This document shows, piece after piece, positions 35,606 to 47,100 of a stretch of DNA of 64,000 bases. Source of the DNA: Saprospiraceae bacterium (GTDB lineage Bacteria > Bacteroidota > Bacteroidia > Chitinophagales > Saprospiraceae); assembly GCA_041392805.1 (NCBI GenBank), contig JAWKLJ010000001.1, forward strand, positions 868,001-932,000, in the 5' to 3' direction. The translations under genes were made by a program, and so were the position numbers. Position 1 is the first letter of the stretch, and every line of letters starts with the position of its first letter. A model generated the notes under the pieces. That model was given only the letters and a program-made list of their open reading frames with translations. It ran no database searches and was not told the origin of the DNA.

Positions 35606-36996
35606 GCTTTAGCTTTTTTGGGTTGAAAAAAGAAACTCAGGCCGATGTATAACAAAACAGCGATAAACCAGCCAGGCAAACCAAGAAAAAAGACCTCTAT
35701 TCCCAGGTTCAAATTAATAAACAAGCAAATACCCAAAGTCAAGAACCAGGTTAAGCCAGCTGCCCAGTTAAATTTCATTTTCATAAAGGCGGCCAGGTTA
35801 CTTTTCAAGCCCAATTTGGGGAATACGTGAAAGTCAATAAAAATAATCGCCCCCATTGGCATTAACACCAAGCCATACAATGCCACAAAATCGAGTAGTT
35901 TCATCACCAAAGCAGGAAAACAAGCTGCGGTAGTAGTGATCAATCCGACAATGAGGGTTACCTTCCAGGTTTTAGAGGTTGGCATAATGGCCTGTAGCGC
36001 CAAACCCGCCCGATAGATGGTCGGGTTGGCCGTCGTCAAGCCAGCAATAATGACGCATAAGGCGCCCGCTATCCCCGCCGCATAATAGGCCACCGGCCCG
36101 GGAGCAAACTCCAGGCTCTGGTTGGACTGCTGTAAGAATACCGCATATAAGATACCCGAGGCAATCCAAGCGAAATAATGTCCAACATACATCCCGGCTG
36201 CAGAGCTAAACCCATACTGCCACTTTTTGGCATAACGAAGGATGGACATATCCGCCATCCCAATATGCATGGCCATATTGCAGAACCAAGAGAAAAATAA
36301 AATATGCCAAAAGGTAAATTTTGATTGTCCCTCCAGGGGTTGTCCATTCCAAATTTTTGCGTTGGCCACGTCCCAAAATTCACCAAAGGCATTCACCCCT
36401 AATTCGGGTAAAACGGCAAAAGCTGCTGCCACAAATACCAGGATCATCCAGGGCGCTGCCATGGCAGAAAAACGCGACACCTGTGCATAACCCAGCATCG
36501 CAATGATGGTCGTGATAATACCGACCACAAAAACCGTCACCACCCATCCCAAGCTATTGGGTAACCAATCATTGAGTGTTGGCATGGTCAGGTCAAAGGG
36601 TATCCCCACTGCCGTTGCTGCCACGGCGATCATCGAGCCCGCCAGGAAGCAAAACATCAGGGCATTGACAAGATTGTAAATCGTGGTAAGGTTTTTACCA
36701 CAGATTTGTTCCAACTTATAATAAAGGGTAATGCGTTCCTTTACGGCTATGGGTGCACAGAGGAACGCCCAGCTAAGCACTGCAAGGAGGTTGCCCAGCA
36801 GAAGGCCGACGATCAGGTCAAAAGCCCCGGCCCCGTGGGCCACGAATAAAGGTCCTATTACAAATTCTGTTCCCGCTGTATGTTCACCTGCATACATACC
36901 CAGGAAACTTCGCCACCCTTTGAGTGCCTTTTCGGGAATGGGTTCTCGTTCGTATTCTACAACTTCGTTGAGTTGTGCCGTTAGTTTTTCGAGCAT
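35602..36996 (-). CDS. NCS1-family permease (cytosine/purine/allantoin type)
   Basis: 464 residues with about 12 membrane segments. The segment MYAGEHTAGTEFVIGPLFVA near residue 34 and the following G-rich helices fit the cytosine-permease-like branch of the nucleobase:cation symporter-1 family. The exact nucleobase or related compound cannot be told. Transcribed away from the large T9SS gene at 37155 with a hairpin between them (37098-37146), so likely its own unit together with the 58-aa protein. Confidence 0.82.
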   Translation of the reverse strand: MLEKLTAQLNEVVEYEREPIPEKALKGWRSFLGMYAGEHTAGTEFVIGPLFVAHGAGAFDLIVGLLLGNLLAVLSWAFLCAPIAVKERITLYYKLEQICGKNLTTIYNLVNALMFCFLAGSMIAVAATAVGIPFDLTMPTLNDWLPNSLGWVVTVFVVGIITTIIAMLGYAQVSRFSAMAAPWMILVFVAAAFAVLPELGVNAFGEFWDVANAKIWNGQPLEGQSKFTFWHILFFSWFCNMAMHIGMADMSILRYAKKWQYGFSSAAGMYVGHYFAWIASGILYAVFLQQSNQSLEFAPGPVAYYAAGIAGALCVIIAGLTTANPTIYRAGLALQAIMPTSKTWKVTLIVGLITTTAACFPALVMKLLDFVALYGLVLMPMGAIIFIDFHVFPKLGLKSNLAAFMKMKFNWAAGLTWFLTLGICLFINLNLGIEVFFLGLPGWFIAVLLYIGLSFFFQPKKAKA

Positions 36997-37097
36997 TTCG
37001 TTTTGATTTGGTACTAAGGTAGCATTTTTGTGCTGAAAAACTATTCTGGACTGTTATGGATGATTTTTTTCGGAGAGCTGGAGCGCGGGGTGGCGTA

Positions 37098-37146
37098 GTC
37101 AGGGGGTGATTAAGCAGGGTGCCCCTTGGTTTAATCACCACCTGAC
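37098..37146. terminator. Terminator-like hairpin downstream of the 1248-aa T9SS protein gene
   Basis: GTCAGGGGGTGATTAA (37098-37113) pairs with TTAATCACCACCTGAC (37131-37146) with one mismatch. It starts 9 bases after the stop codon of the minus-strand gene. The arm resembles the hairpin at 61108-61158 and the half copy near 40968-40984. Confidence 0.6.
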
Positions 37147-37154
37147 TGCTCCGT

Positions 37155-40100
37155 TTACTGTTTCACCACCTTCCGATTCACCATTCCCTCCTCACTCATC
37201 AGTTGTAACTGATAGACGCCTTGGGGGAGCTTGCTCATATCCAGTGTATGTTCTTGCCCCTGTATTTCACTGCGATGCAAGACTTTACCTTGTAAATCCC
37301 GCAGGCACCATGCCTCAATCATAACTGGCGCCTTAACCTGAAGTTGATCTCCAGTGGGATTGGGAAAAAGCAGCAGTTCTGTAGCCCAAGTTGGCTCCTG
37401 GGTCGCCACTACGAACTCAAAACTTTGCTCAGAACAGGGATATAAAATATAGGAACCATCGTAAGGTGCTTCCGGATCCTCTTGAACAACAATCCCCGTG
37501 ATGCGATAAAGACTAATATCTGTCCTACTCGCATAATTCGCCAGGAATTCAGCGCTGATGCCAGTACTATTCCATACTCGTACGCCCAAGGTGCCTTGTG
37601 AAGCACTGGGCAACTCCAAGAAGAAGCCCCCATTAAAAGTAAAAAGTTGAACAGTTTGACTGTTGGCATCATTAATTTCCAGTGTAACCAATTTATTTTC
37701 AAGTGGCTCGGTTAAAGCGTTGACTACTACCGGCGTAACCAGGTCATTATTCTGAGACACCAGGGTAATATTTGTAGGCGTAATCTCCAGTGATCCATTG
37801 AACTGGCTGATATTTCCTTCAATGATGACCTCATCACCTTCCATAGGCACATAATCGTTGAGCGTTTGAGCAGCATACACACCGATGCCATCACCATTGG
37901 TTTCTAAAACATAAAACTGGATCTCTGCACTCTCCAAGAAATCACTACAATGCACTACTCCCTGTATCGCTACCTCCTGACCGACACTTATGCCCGTACC
38001 GTCAGCATTCAGGTCATTAATATTGTCAATAGGAGTGATGACCAGTCCACCCGGTAAAACTTCCACCGCGTCACTAGCCACGGCCATGCAGCCATTCCCA
38101 TCCGTATAAGTATAAGTTATGGTGTGCACACCAATGCCTGCTACAGCCGGATCGAAAGCATAAGTCATCCCATTCCCTCCATCCGTCACGCCAGGGCCTG
38201 AATAAACCCCCATATCACCCGTTGTGCTACCCCCGGCGGGGGTTCCGCCACTTAGCCCGGTCTGTGCACCTGCATCCACCTTAAGGTCATTCAATGCGAT
38301 AAAAGTAACTGCTGGCATAGCAAATACTTCCACCACCCCACTAGCCATGGCCGAGCAGCCATTTCCATCTGTATAAGTATAAGCTATGGTATGACTCCCA
38401 ACGCCAGCTACTACCGGGTCAAAGCTATAAGTCATTCCATTACCACCATCCGTTACACCGGTTCCGGCGTAAACACCACCTGCAGGTGTACCTGATCCAA
38501 GGCCGGTTTGCAGGCCAGCATCAAAACACAAGTTAGCAGGGGCCGCAAAGGCAACGGTGGGTTTTGCGAAAATTTCAAAGTCCCGCGTTTCAAAATTTGC
38601 CCCACATAACGCTGAGGTAACCGTATAAGTAAGTTGATGCATGCCCACCCCGGCTGCAGCCGGATCAAGGCTATAAGTACCATTGCCTCCATCCGTAATG
38701 CCTGGCCCGGAGAATACACCTCCTGCCGGAGAAGCACTACCCAATCCCATTTGAACACCTGCATCTACGCAGGAATGCGGTGGAGCAGCTAATTGAATGA
38801 AAGGTTTATTTTCGATTACCCTAGTCAACGAGGTCTGTGGGCGACAATTAGCGGCTGCTGGCACGGCGTCCAGCCTGGCAACGATTAGGAGGTTCAAATC
38901 ATCGATAAAAGGGGGTGTAAAAGTAGCCGTCGTTCCTCCATTGGTTAGTGCTGAAAAAGGAACGGTACCGATAACAAAAAAATCCGGCGTTTCATAAATA
39001 TCACCACCCAAAGATAAAAGCGCATGGAAAGTAATCCCATAATCTCGCTCATTATTATCCACCTTCGCCATATTTTCCAGCCCGCTTACGGTAATCGTAT
39101 AAGGTGCTCCCTCACAAGCGGGCGTAATGGTCATTTCACCTATAGTTGGGCAAACCGCGCTCAGCGGCGCACCACCGATAACCCTGGCGAAGAAGTCGTC
39201 CTTATTCTCTACATCTTCATCATCTCTGTAAATGAGGACAAAATTGCCATTATTTAAGGGCTGGATGGTCTCCAATATATCTTCCCCCGCAACATTATCG
39301 GTATTGGTTTTGGTGGTTCCGCAAAACGGACTGCCATCATTTTTAATGACCCTATGATATACATCCTTATTATCATCTCCTCCAGGACCGACATCACCGG
39401 GGCCTTCACCAGAGGTCCAGGCGATGGCAAAACCATCAGGTAATGTTTTGATCACCGGGCCACTAGATGATTGGTCCCCTGTACCATTTGCATTGATATC
39501 TGCATAAGGCATCGTAACAGCACTTACAGCAGCACCTGTAGCATTGAACACCCGATAATAAATACCGGACTGATCCCCATCGGCTCCGTCCCGAGCTGCC
39601 CAGCCAACGACAAAGTTTCCATTGTTTAAGGCTGCAAAACCCTGTTCATTGGGCTGTATCGTACTGAAAAAATTGATATGCGCACCACCGCTAATTTCCA
39701 CACTACTCCCTGCGGCCACACCTGCAGGTGTGAAGGTCCGTACGAAGTAATCATCCAGGTTACCGGTTTCATCCTCATCGGCATCATAAAGGACAGCAAA
39801 ATTGCCACCAGTCAGCGCAATGAGGCCTCTAAGCTTTTCCTCTTCCGCCGCATTGTCACTATTTGCTTTAGTGGTTCCAGAAACCGGTGTTCCATCGGTT
39901 TTATACACTCGGAAATACACATCGTGATCGTCGTCATTGCCTGGGCCCACATCTCCTGGGCCTTGCTCAGAGTCCCAACCCACGACAAAATCACCATTGG
40001 CGAGGCTGATGAGTTTGGGACCAGGGGTTCCTTGATCACCCGTACCATTAGCATTTATATCTGAATATGGCGTGATGACAGCAGTAACTGGAGTGGCATC

Positions 40101-40901
40101 TGTTTTGAAGATACGAAAGAAAGCACCATCGCCGTCGCCATCTGCGGCTTCACGCGCCTCCCAGGCTACCGCAAAGCTTCCGTTGCTCAGTTCCACCATA
40201 GCCTGAGCGGCATCAGTGCTCTGAAAAGAGCCATCATGCACTCCGCCACTAACGTTTATCAATCCGCCAACGGCATTGCCAGTCGCATTGAAAACTTGAA
40301 TAAAAAAGTCGTCATTATTGCCGGTATTGTCTTCATCGATACGGATGAGGACCACAAACCCGCCAGCACTAAGCGGCAGGATATACATCAAATGATCCTC
40401 TTGGGCGGCCACACTAATCCTGGTTGAGCCACTTACAGGATTACCATCATTGTTATAAACCCTGATAAAAACGTCTTGTTGTTCATCGTTGGCCGCTCCG
40501 GTATCCCCTGGTCCGTTTTCGGATTCCCAGCCGATGACAAAGCCATTGGTCAGGGCCACCACCTTAGGGCCACCTATCCCCTGGTCGCCGGTGCCTGCTG
40601 CATTGATATCATTATAAGGGATACTTGCATTCGTCAAGGAGGTGCCATCTTCTTTAAACAACCGAAAATAGGCCCCGCTCGCATCACCATCTACGCCGTC
40701 ACGGGTCTCCCAAGCCACCACAAAGTTGCCGTTACTCAGGGTAGCCGTCATATCGACGGGGTCGTTTTCCTGGAAACCTGGATCGTGAGCGGTTCCGCCC
40801 AGGTTGATATTTCCACTTAATAAATCACAGGAAGATTGAGCAAAGAGCGTCGTTACTGAGACTAAACTCAGTAGTAAAATTAAAGGGTAATAGGTTTTCA
40901 T
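37155..40901 (-). CDS. Large secreted T9SS protein with repeated beta-propeller-like units
   Basis: 1248 residues, signal peptide (MKTYYPLILLLSLVSVTTLF). Residues 35-580 hold three long repeats of about 180 residues, each with shorter FVVAWE-x-RDG-x-DGD and GFVIGWESENGPGD-like units, which suggests a beta-propeller-like fold. Residues about 690-990 carry three further repeats of the PAGGVYAGTGVTDGGNGMTY type, seen in surface proteins of this phylum. Next is an OB-fold-like domain (about 1000-1160), then a T9SS type A sorting domain at the end (LLFPNPTGDQLQVKAPVM ... GVYQLQLMSEEGMVNRKVVK). It is exported through T9SS and probably attached to the surface or released; its ligand is unknown. Confidence 0.85.
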   Translation of the reverse strand: MKTYYPLILLLSLVSVTTLFAQSSCDLLSGNINLGGTAHDPGFQENDPVDMTATLSNGNFVVAWETRDGVDGDASGAYFRLFKEDGTSLTNASIPYNDINAAGTGDQGIGGPKVVALTNGFVIGWESENGPGDTGAANDEQQDVFIRVYNNDGNPVSGSTRISVAAQEDHLMYILPLSAGGFVVLIRIDEDNTGNNDDFFIQVFNATGNAVGGLINVSGGVHDGSFQSTDAAQAMVELSNGSFAVAWEAREAADGDGDGAFFRIFKTDATPVTAVITPYSDINANGTGDQGTPGPKLISLANGDFVVGWDSEQGPGDVGPGNDDDHDVYFRVYKTDGTPVSGTTKANSDNAAEEEKLRGLIALTGGNFAVLYDADEDETGNLDDYFVRTFTPAGVAAGSSVEISGGAHINFFSTIQPNEQGFAALNNGNFVVGWAARDGADGDQSGIYYRVFNATGAAVSAVTMPYADINANGTGDQSSSGPVIKTLPDGFAIAWTSGEGPGDVGPGGDDNKDVYHRVIKNDGSPFCGTTKTNTDNVAGEDILETIQPLNNGNFVLIYRDDEDVENKDDFFARVIGGAPLSAVCPTIGEMTITPACEGAPYTITVSGLENMAKVDNNERDYGITFHALLSLGGDIYETPDFFVIGTVPFSALTNGGTTATFTPPFIDDLNLLIVARLDAVPAAANCRPQTSLTRVIENKPFIQLAAPPHSCVDAGVQMGLGSASPAGGVFSGPGITDGGNGTYSLDPAAAGVGMHQLTYTVTSALCGANFETRDFEIFAKPTVAFAAPANLCFDAGLQTGLGSGTPAGGVYAGTGVTDGGNGMTYSFDPVVAGVGSHTIAYTYTDGNGCSAMASGVVEVFAMPAVTFIALNDLKVDAGAQTGLSGGTPAGGSTTGDMGVYSGPGVTDGGNGMTYAFDPAVAGIGVHTITYTYTDGNGCMAVASDAVEVLPGGLVITPIDNINDLNADGTGISVGQEVAIQGVVHCSDFLESAEIQFYVLETNGDGIGVYAAQTLNDYVPMEGDEVIIEGNISQFNGSLEITPTNITLVSQNNDLVTPVVVNALTEPLENKLVTLEINDANSQTVQLFTFNGGFFLELPSASQGTLGVRVWNSTGISAEFLANYASRTDISLYRITGIVVQEDPEAPYDGSYILYPCSEQSFEFVVATQEPTWATELLLFPNPTGDQLQVKAPVMIEAWCLRDLQGKVLHRSEIQGQEHTLDMSKLPQGVYQLQLMSEEGMVNRKVVKQ

Positions 40902-40997
40902 GTATTTTCATTTAGTGATAGGAGCCAAAATAGGTAAACCTATGGGGTTTTTTATTATATTTTTAAATAAATCACCACCTGGCTACGCACCCCCGCC

Positions 40998-43900
40998 TCA
41001 CCGAACTATCAACAAGGCACCACTTATTGTTTCCACTACCCCATCTACCCGCTCGACCTGCAACTGATAAACGTAGACGCCACTTGCTTGCAATTGGTCC
41101 CGGAATTTTCCATCCCAGCTCTCTTGGCCCGGACTGAGGCTGGCTTGCTCGTAAACGAGGACACCCCAGCGATTGAAAATTTGCAGATCGCTCAACCTGC
41201 GGACGGATGCATCGACCTGGATGACCAGGCGATCATTGATGCCATCATCATTGGGCGATAGGGCATTGGGGATGAAGAGGCCCAGGGTGCGGTCGACCTG
41301 GAGGAGGACTTGGGCTTGCTCCTGGCAGCCGTTGGCATCCGTGACTTCCAACAGATAGCGGGTGGTATGCGCGGGGAAGGCCTCCGTCACCAGGCAATCC
41401 TCGCAGCGGAGTCCTTCGGGGGGGCTCCAGCGAACGATGAGGTTGGATTGCTGTGCGGTAGCAGCGAGGGGGATGGTATCTCCCAGGTTAAGGGTCGCAT
41501 CCATCGGGGGGAGCAGGCCGATGGCTGGGGGGTCGCTAAGCGTGAGAAGTTGTTCGGATTGGCAGCCTTCGGCGTCTTCTACCAGGAGGCGATAAGTGCC
41601 CGCTTTTAGTTGGCCAAATACGGGATTAGGTTGAAAGGCTTGATCGCCTAGCGCATAGAGATAGGGACTCACACCGCCTATTATGTTGGTAACCATAAGG
41701 CTTCCAGAGGCCTCGCCTGCACATAAAGGAGCCTCGGTGATGGTCGTAAAACTTAGGTCATTGCTACTTAGGGTGATGGCTTCGGTACTGGCACAGCCTT
41801 GGGCGTTTTCGACGGTGACCTGGTAGGTGCCCGGCGCTGTTGCCACGATGCCCGGCGTGGTGGCGCCCGTTGACCATAGGTAGCGGCTGTGCAAGCCAGG
41901 GTCAAGGGCCACCGTTGCTTGGGTGCAAAAGCTGCCGTCGGTACGCCACTCGACCTGCGGGGCAGGGAGAAAGCTGAGCTGCAGCTGCACTATGCTGTCG
42001 CAGCCGCGACTGCCAGCCAGGGTATCTCGGTAAAGGCCTGGCTCGGTTCTGTCCAGTCCGGCAAACAAATAGCTGTCGCCAGGGCAGATACTGGCCGCCA
42101 ATGGGGTCACCTCGTCCAGAACATTGAGGCTTAAACAATACGTGGAATCACAACCATTGCTGCTGGGGTTCACCCAACACAAAGTCGTATCTTGGCTCAA
42201 ACTCAGCCCATTGATCATATAACTTTCGCCAGGGCATAGTTCGACATATGATGTTACCCGAATGGTATCCAAAAACTGTAAGGTGACACAGTGGATGGAG
42301 TCGCAGCCCATCGTAGATTGATAGTTGAGGCAAAAACTGGTGTCGACCGTGTAATTTGTTCCAGCCACATTTATCATTTCTCCGGCACAAGCCACTTCTT
42401 CCTGAAACGTAAAGAGCGTATCCTGCTGCACTAAGGTCACAACTGCCAGACTTGTACAGCCATTGGCATCCTCTAGGGCTAACTGATAAGTTCCGGCAGC
42501 GAGTCCCGTTAAGTTGGCATGGGTTGCACCATTGCTCCAATCATACGCATAAGGCATCGTACCGCCACTTACCAGCGCCTGGATTTGTCCACTATTCGGG
42601 CAAATGGTATCCTGCGGCACTTCTAAGCTCAGGCTCAGTAAATCTGGCTCCGGCAAAAATACCGTATCTTGTAGGGTACAACCATCTGCAGCCGTCAAGG
42701 TCACCGCATATGCTCCAGCTACCAGGTTCAACTGATGATCTTCGGTGCTACCATCTTCCCATAGATAGTTGAATGGAGCCATGGCTCCTGTCGGTTGGAG
42801 CGTGATCGCCCCATCCGTTTGGCCAAAGCAGGAAGGTGTTGTCAATTGAGGTTGGAGGTCCAAAGCACCATCTCCAATATAAAAATGCATCAGGGCTGGT
42901 TCGCTACTATAAATTCCGGCATGAGCCTGCACAAATAGCTGCCGCGGCCCATAGGTCAGGTCAGGTTTTATATTGCTGAAGGAAAAAGCGGAAAAAAGTG
43001 CCTCAAAATCTGCAAAACTCGCTTCCCCATTGTTGATCAATACATATCGCCTAAAAGGGGTACGGGTAGCGACGGTGATATTGGCCGTACTCATTGGTCC
43101 ATAGAGTTGGTCCATCAAGCCGTCCGGATGTTGCGTCAAAGCAACAACGATGGAGTCAATATCCAATACCGAAAAAACCTTTAGGTCCACATCTCCTACC
43201 CCCGAAAAGCTACGGCAAATCGTATCAATCTGAAAATCGTGAACCGCCAGTCCAGCACTGTCATCTTCATCCAGGTCGACATACATTTCACAGGGTGGTT
43301 GCACACACTCCTCTGGCGTCGCCACAGCAAAAAGCTTTTTATCCAGTCGACAATATTCCTCCAGGCTATAGTCTTCAAAATCCAGGGTATAGATGGTCGT
43401 CCCGGCCGTATCCCGACCGAAAACATAGGTCACAATGCTATCACAACGATAAGGGAAGGAAATCATGGCATCCAGGACTTGCCCATTATCCGGAAAGGTA
43501 GCCACCACTGTACTGTTTACGGCGTTCTCCACGTCTACAGCTACCAAGGTATTGCTCTCCGTGGTGATATAAAACTGGCCATTGCGATAGGTCATGCCGC
43601 CCGCCGCCCGCATCTCGGGAGGGAGGTAACCCCGGAAGCTGAGGGAGTCGTCTTCGGGGTTGGCGATATCAGGATCGGCATAGAAACGTTGGATGGCCCA
43701 GCCGGCAGTGTAGATGCCATTGTTATAATCACAACCTAATGCAGTCACAAAGGGATCATCGTATGTAGGAAGTCGAAAGGTTACATCATAACCAATCCCT
43801 GACCCTATTCCACCAACTCTAAATAAACTTGGATAGAAGGATAAAAAAGCACTTTCAGTTGAAAAACCAAAAGCTTTGCCCTCAGAGGTGAAGGTTAGAG

Positions 43901-44090
43901 CTGTAACATATAGTTTAATCGAACTTGATAGATTTTCTGCCGAGCATGAATTTAAATCTATATCTCCCATGTTTACTTGTACAGCTTGACCTGCTGACCC
44001 TGTTAGAATAATTGTATCAGCATAAATGGCAGATTGTGCATTTAGCCAAGTAAAAAACAAACTCAGCAAGATGAATATTAGGAAGCGCAT
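40998..44090 (-). CDS. Secreted protein with SprB-like repeats and a gliding-motility-type (CHU_C) C-terminus
   Basis: 1030 residues. Signal peptide MRFLIFILLSLFFTWLNAQS. The first ~400 residues have no named domain by eye but hold a propeller-like GMTYRNGQFYITTESNTLVA stretch. Residues about 430-860 contain SprB-type units (LTTPSCFGQTDGAITLQPTG, AGAYAVTLTAADGC). The C-terminal ~90 residues begin IPNALSPNDDGINDRLVIQV and contain IFNRWGVLVYEQ, the hallmark of the CHU_C/gliding-motility-associated T9SS sorting domain (type B). It should be exported by T9SS and shown on the cell surface. It lies directly downstream of the 1980-aa SprB-like gene. Confidence 0.88.
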   Translation of the reverse strand: MRFLIFILLSLFFTWLNAQSAIYADTIILTGSAGQAVQVNMGDIDLNSCSAENLSSSIKLYVTALTFTSEGKAFGFSTESAFLSFYPSLFRVGGIGSGIGYDVTFRLPTYDDPFVTALGCDYNNGIYTAGWAIQRFYADPDIANPEDDSLSFRGYLPPEMRAAGGMTYRNGQFYITTESNTLVAVDVENAVNSTVVATFPDNGQVLDAMISFPYRCDSIVTYVFGRDTAGTTIYTLDFEDYSLEEYCRLDKKLFAVATPEECVQPPCEMYVDLDEDDSAGLAVHDFQIDTICRSFSGVGDVDLKVFSVLDIDSIVVALTQHPDGLMDQLYGPMSTANITVATRTPFRRYVLINNGEASFADFEALFSAFSFSNIKPDLTYGPRQLFVQAHAGIYSSEPALMHFYIGDGALDLQPQLTTPSCFGQTDGAITLQPTGAMAPFNYLWEDGSTEDHQLNLVAGAYAVTLTAADGCTLQDTVFLPEPDLLSLSLEVPQDTICPNSGQIQALVSGGTMPYAYDWSNGATHANLTGLAAGTYQLALEDANGCTSLAVVTLVQQDTLFTFQEEVACAGEMINVAGTNYTVDTSFCLNYQSTMGCDSIHCVTLQFLDTIRVTSYVELCPGESYMINGLSLSQDTTLCWVNPSSNGCDSTYCLSLNVLDEVTPLAASICPGDSYLFAGLDRTEPGLYRDTLAGSRGCDSIVQLQLSFLPAPQVEWRTDGSFCTQATVALDPGLHSRYLWSTGATTPGIVATAPGTYQVTVENAQGCASTEAITLSSNDLSFTTITEAPLCAGEASGSLMVTNIIGGVSPYLYALGDQAFQPNPVFGQLKAGTYRLLVEDAEGCQSEQLLTLSDPPAIGLLPPMDATLNLGDTIPLAATAQQSNLIVRWSPPEGLRCEDCLVTEAFPAHTTRYLLEVTDANGCQEQAQVLLQVDRTLGLFIPNALSPNDDGINDRLVIQVDASVRRLSDLQIFNRWGVLVYEQASLSPGQESWDGKFRDQLQASGVYVYQLQVERVDGVVETISGALLIVR

Positions 44091-44169
44091 ATTTAAGTAT
44101 TGAAAAACGAAAAACCTAAGCTAAGCCTAAGTTTTCCGAATGTAGATTTATGTCAATTATAGCAGTTAT

Positions 44170-47100
44170 TTATTTAGCACGAACGATCTTATGAACAGCT
44201 CGTTCCCCATGTTCAGTTTCAATTAGGATATAGTATATTCCATCTGGAATATCTAGTGGAATCTGCAATTCACTTATCGTCTCTCCCGCTGAAAGAGCAA
44301 TTTTACGATTTAAAATTGTTTTTCCAAGCGCGTTTAGTATTTTAATTTGACTAGAGGTATTTTGGGGAGCATTGATTACAATGGTTAATGCAAGTGTAAA
44401 AGGGTTAGGATAAATGTTAGAAAATTCCTTGAGAGAAGAATCAAACCTAATTTTAGGATTATTTGTTCCAAATTTGAATAATGTTGAAGCTTTCTCCATT
44501 TTAATCAGTTCATTTTCATTGGAAACCAAGGGCATAATAGGACAAAAATCACATAGATCAGGAGCATAAATACAAGGATCTATAGCCTGTCTATAGGATT
44601 CAATCAATGGATCTGTATTAAGAACCAATTTGGTCGCAATGACTTCGCATAATTCTGAATCATATTTATATACACGTAGATTTGGTCGTTGACCCGAAAC
44701 AGGCTCATCACAATAACATAATGTATAATCATCATCTATAGGTGGTCCTCCTGGCCCTATAACGATATCAATATCTGTATTAGCATCAGGGTCACAAACC
44801 GGTGCATATATATATTCCTCAATCTCTCTAAAACCACCACCTTCAAAAGATGGAGGCAGCCCAGGAATGGTTCCTGGCAAAAATAAGCAACCACATCTAT
44901 TTCCTTCAGAGAGATAAATTGCTGTGGTGTTACAAGGTACTAAATAAGGTCCAGCACCAAATTTTTCGAAAACTAACTCCCCTCCATTTTGACAAATATT
45001 TTCTCCTGTAGTACAATTCGGATCCGGATTGAAGCTCCATCGTTTATCAAAAGAATTTAGGCATTGACTATTTATAAAAGTCCCATAATCTACATAACCA
45101 CAAGTTTCGCATATATTTAACTCATTTACTACTAAAATATCTAAATCTGTACCAGGTAATAGATCATCCGAGGAAATATGCTCTACGGTAGCAGTTGGTA
45201 GTCCGAATTCCCCTAGGTTAAAATAAGCACCTCCTTTCACTTGACAGCCATTTTCCATAGTAACGATAACGGAATAATAACCAGGACGATCATGATCAAT
45301 ATTGACCTCGGAAACACCATAAATTGTCTCTGCCAAAGCAAACCAAGAAGGGTTTGACCTTTCTACACGTACCAACCCGGTTTCACCATTACTCCACTGC
45401 AAATGGATATAACTGAAATCATTTTCAATATAAGCTGGCCCTCCTAACGCAATTCCACCAAATTCTAATTGACTTGGACCTTCATTTGGATCAAGGCAAT
45501 TGTTTCGTGGATTTAAGGCAATTTGTGTTATATTACAATCATTAACTAAATTGAAACATTGATAAACCACCGCTCCACACAAATCTGTTAGAGTCAAACA
45601 ATACGTCCCTGGAATTGAAAGGTTTTCAATATCTTGTTTATTATCATAAAAATTCCCAGGGCCCGACCAAACGTATGTAAATGGGGGGGTACCATTATAG
45701 ATGGAAGTATTGATAGCCCCTGTTCCTGGCCCTGTAATAGGAGTAACACCATTGGGAGGATAGGCCGTTATTTCTGGCCCTTCTGGATTGCAATAAGGTA
45801 CATCAAACTGACGTGAACGCTGACAACCATTAGCATCAGTAACTACTAGCACATAAGATCCTCCATCTATATACTGAATATCCTCGGTTTGGGCGCCATT
45901 GCTCCAACTAAAAGTATAGGGCGGAAGGCCTCCACTAATGGATACATCAATGGCACCATTGCCTTGGCCAGGTGTTCCGACCACTGATCCGGTAATGCTT
46001 TCTATATTAATCATCAAATCATTAGAAAGAGTGGGCACATCAAAACATGTTATCTTTTCACAAAGATTTCCACTAGTCACTGTTACACAATACTCTCCTG
46101 CACTCAATCCATCAATACTTGAAGTAGTAGCGCCATTTTCCCATAAAAAGGAAAGTGGTGTATCATAATTTCCAGTTGGATTTAAAGTAATCGACCCATT
46201 TGAGCCTCCACCGCAAATAGGTTCAATTGTTTCATTAAGCGAAAATTCAATGACGGGAATTGTATAATAATAAGTTTTTTCGCATCCCAATCCACTAATC
46301 GTAACAGCATAATCGCCTGCTGCTAAATTTTCTACATCCTGAGTGGTCGCGCCAGTGCTCCAGGTATAATAATAATTAGTGCCTGGTGAGCTATTCATAC
46401 TTACATCTATACTTCCTGTGAATTGATCAAGACAGGCTGAATTAATGATTGCCCCCTGATAGTTTATCGCAATATTATCTGCACTAGGTTCTACCGTAAT
46501 GGAACTGGGATACAGCATTTGTAGGCCACAAGCATCCGTCACCATAACCTGATAATTACCTGCGTATAAATCGTTCAGGGTAGCGCTGCGGGACAGCGTG
46601 TTGAATTCAATGGTTTCACCATTCCCTAGGTTTTCCCATTCGAAAGTAAAGGGACTTTTTCCGCCACTGATTTGAATAGCGATGGCACCATTATTTGTAC
46701 CACAAGCCCTGGTGACCGAAGGTGTTCCCCAAGTCATAGGTTGGTACGCAGGTAGTTCAAAACAGGTCGACGCTGAATTTCCACAGGCATCAGAGACGGT
46801 AATTGCATAACACTGGCCAGCTGCCAATTCGTCTATACAATTGCTCGTACTTCCATTGTCCCAAAGATAGGTATAGGCACCGCCACCACCGCTGGCTTGG
46901 ATGCAGAGGCGACCATCATTGGTTCCGGGGCAGGCAGCAATGGCAAGGGTTTGACTAATCACAATTGGATCGTTTTGTGAACCAAGCGTCAGGAAAACCC
47001 GAACGGTATTACCGCAACGATATTCAATGATGTCCACGGGGTATGACCCAGCAGGTATATTCTCTAGACAAACACTACTTCCATGACCATTGAGCCATAT